From Deltaproteobacteria bacterium (GTDB lineage: Bacteria; Desulfobacterota; Desulfomonilia; UBA1062), in contig JAFGTK010000103.1 in assembly GCA_016934135.1 (NCBI GenBank), positions 1 to 5,421 of the forward strand: a DNA stretch of 5,421 bases. Reading direction: 5' to 3'. The position numbers and the translations under genes were made by a program. Positions 5,132 through 5,421 of this stretch are shown here, piece after piece; within the stretch, counting starts at the first letter, position 1, and the number at the start of each line of letters is the position of its first letter. The notes below the pieces were generated by a model. The model did not search any database. It had not been told where the DNA came from and saw only the letters and a list, made by a program, of their open reading frames with translations.

Positions 5132-5421
5132 ATGAAAAGGTTATTCTTTGTAATCATGCTGGCAGTGTTTATTCCTGCCCTGGTCCATGCCGAAGGGTAT
5201 GTGCTTATCAATTACGGTGTTGCAGGAGAGATTGATGAGCCGAGTCTCGGCATTGAGATGGGGGGTATTTTCCTCTCATATCTGCACCCCACAGGAGGTG
5301 CTCTCAGCCTTGGACTAGGGGTAAGTGTAGGAGACACTGACGAAGACCCCCCATCCGCTAACCTGCCTCCAATTGCCGGTACGACCTATGATACATTTCG
5401 TGATTATAACGACGGCAACGA
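5132..5421 (+). CDS. Secreted, probable outer-membrane beta-barrel protein, N-terminal part (runs off the window)
   Basis: ATG 5132 is preceded by a G-run (5120-5124) 7 nt upstream and opens a frame that stays open to the window end (96 full codons). Residues 1-20 form a clear Sec signal peptide: M-K-R, a hydrophobic core F-F-V-I-M-L-A-V-F-I, and cleavage after V-H-A. The mature part starts with short stretches of alternating residues (Y-V-L-I-N-Y-G; L-G-I-E-M-G-G-I-F-L-S-Y; A-L-S-L-G-L-G-V-S-V-G-D) separated by turns, as in outer-membrane beta barrels. An acidic, proline-rich loop follows from about residue 68. I do not recognise the family. It diverges from the thioredoxin operon across 143 bp; a functional link is not implied. 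Confidence 0.75.
   Translation, partial: MKRLFFVIMLAVFIPALVHAEGYVLINYGVAGEIDEPSLGIEMGGIFLSYLHPTGGALSLGLGVSVGDTDEDPPSANLPPIAGTTYDTFRDYNDGN

Noticed and set aside
5101..5240. ATG 5101 frame upstream of and overlapping the secreted protein gene
   Set aside because: It is in another frame, gives a Cys/Arg-rich product without a motif, and soon stops. The frame from 5132 has a clear signal peptide.

Overview
The window reads as an ordinary chromosomal stretch of a Gram-negative bacterium. Two products carry clear Sec signal peptides: a periplasmic HtrA protease and a probable outer-membrane protein cut off by the right edge. An AmmeMemoRadiSam radical SAM enzyme, mid-range base composition, frequent AGG/AGA arginine and ATA isoleucine codons, and a thioredoxin system under an ArsR-type regulator would fit an anaerobic Desulfobacterota- or Nitrospirota-like organism. 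That placement is an inference from gene content and codon style only, and confidence is low. I see no insertion sequence, prophage, CRISPR array, tRNA or rRNA.

Layout. Positions 1-132 hold the 3' end of a radical SAM gene (amrS type). It is followed at 173-277 (+) by a tiny Cys4 protein gene with a good ribosome binding site. That small gene overlaps tail to tail with a class I methyltransferase gene (270-1241, -). The methyltransferase diverges from an htrA/degP-type protease gene (1284-2666, +) across only 42 bp. The next 222 bp have no firmly supported gene and contain an imperfect inverted repeat built from octamers of the type nnnGGAGT (2722-2815). They also hold a possible short upstream ORF running into dtd (D-aminoacyl-tRNA deacylase, 2889-3341, +), which probably starts at TTG. 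dtd converges on a three-gene minus-strand operon: arsR-type regulator (4704-4988), trxB (3740-4699) and trxA (3365-3712). Upstream of arsR is a strongly AT-rich 28-bp palindrome coinciding with consensus -35 and -10 hexamers. On its other side a secreted or outer-membrane protein gene (5132 onward, +) starts and leaves the window.

How the genes work together. arsR-trxB-trxA forms a complete NADPH -> TrxB -> TrxA reduction chain behind its own candidate regulator, which has cysteines at 32, 62 and 70 and a palindrome placed to be its operator. This is the best-supported regulatory unit here. HtrA and Dtd are quality-control functions for envelope proteins and aminoacyl-tRNA respectively, and nothing ties them to the redox operon beyond proximity. 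The most interesting items are the putative redox-responsive thioredoxin operon, the octamer inverted repeat, and the 34-residue Cys4 protein next to amrS. I do not see evidence of a wholly new multi-gene system.
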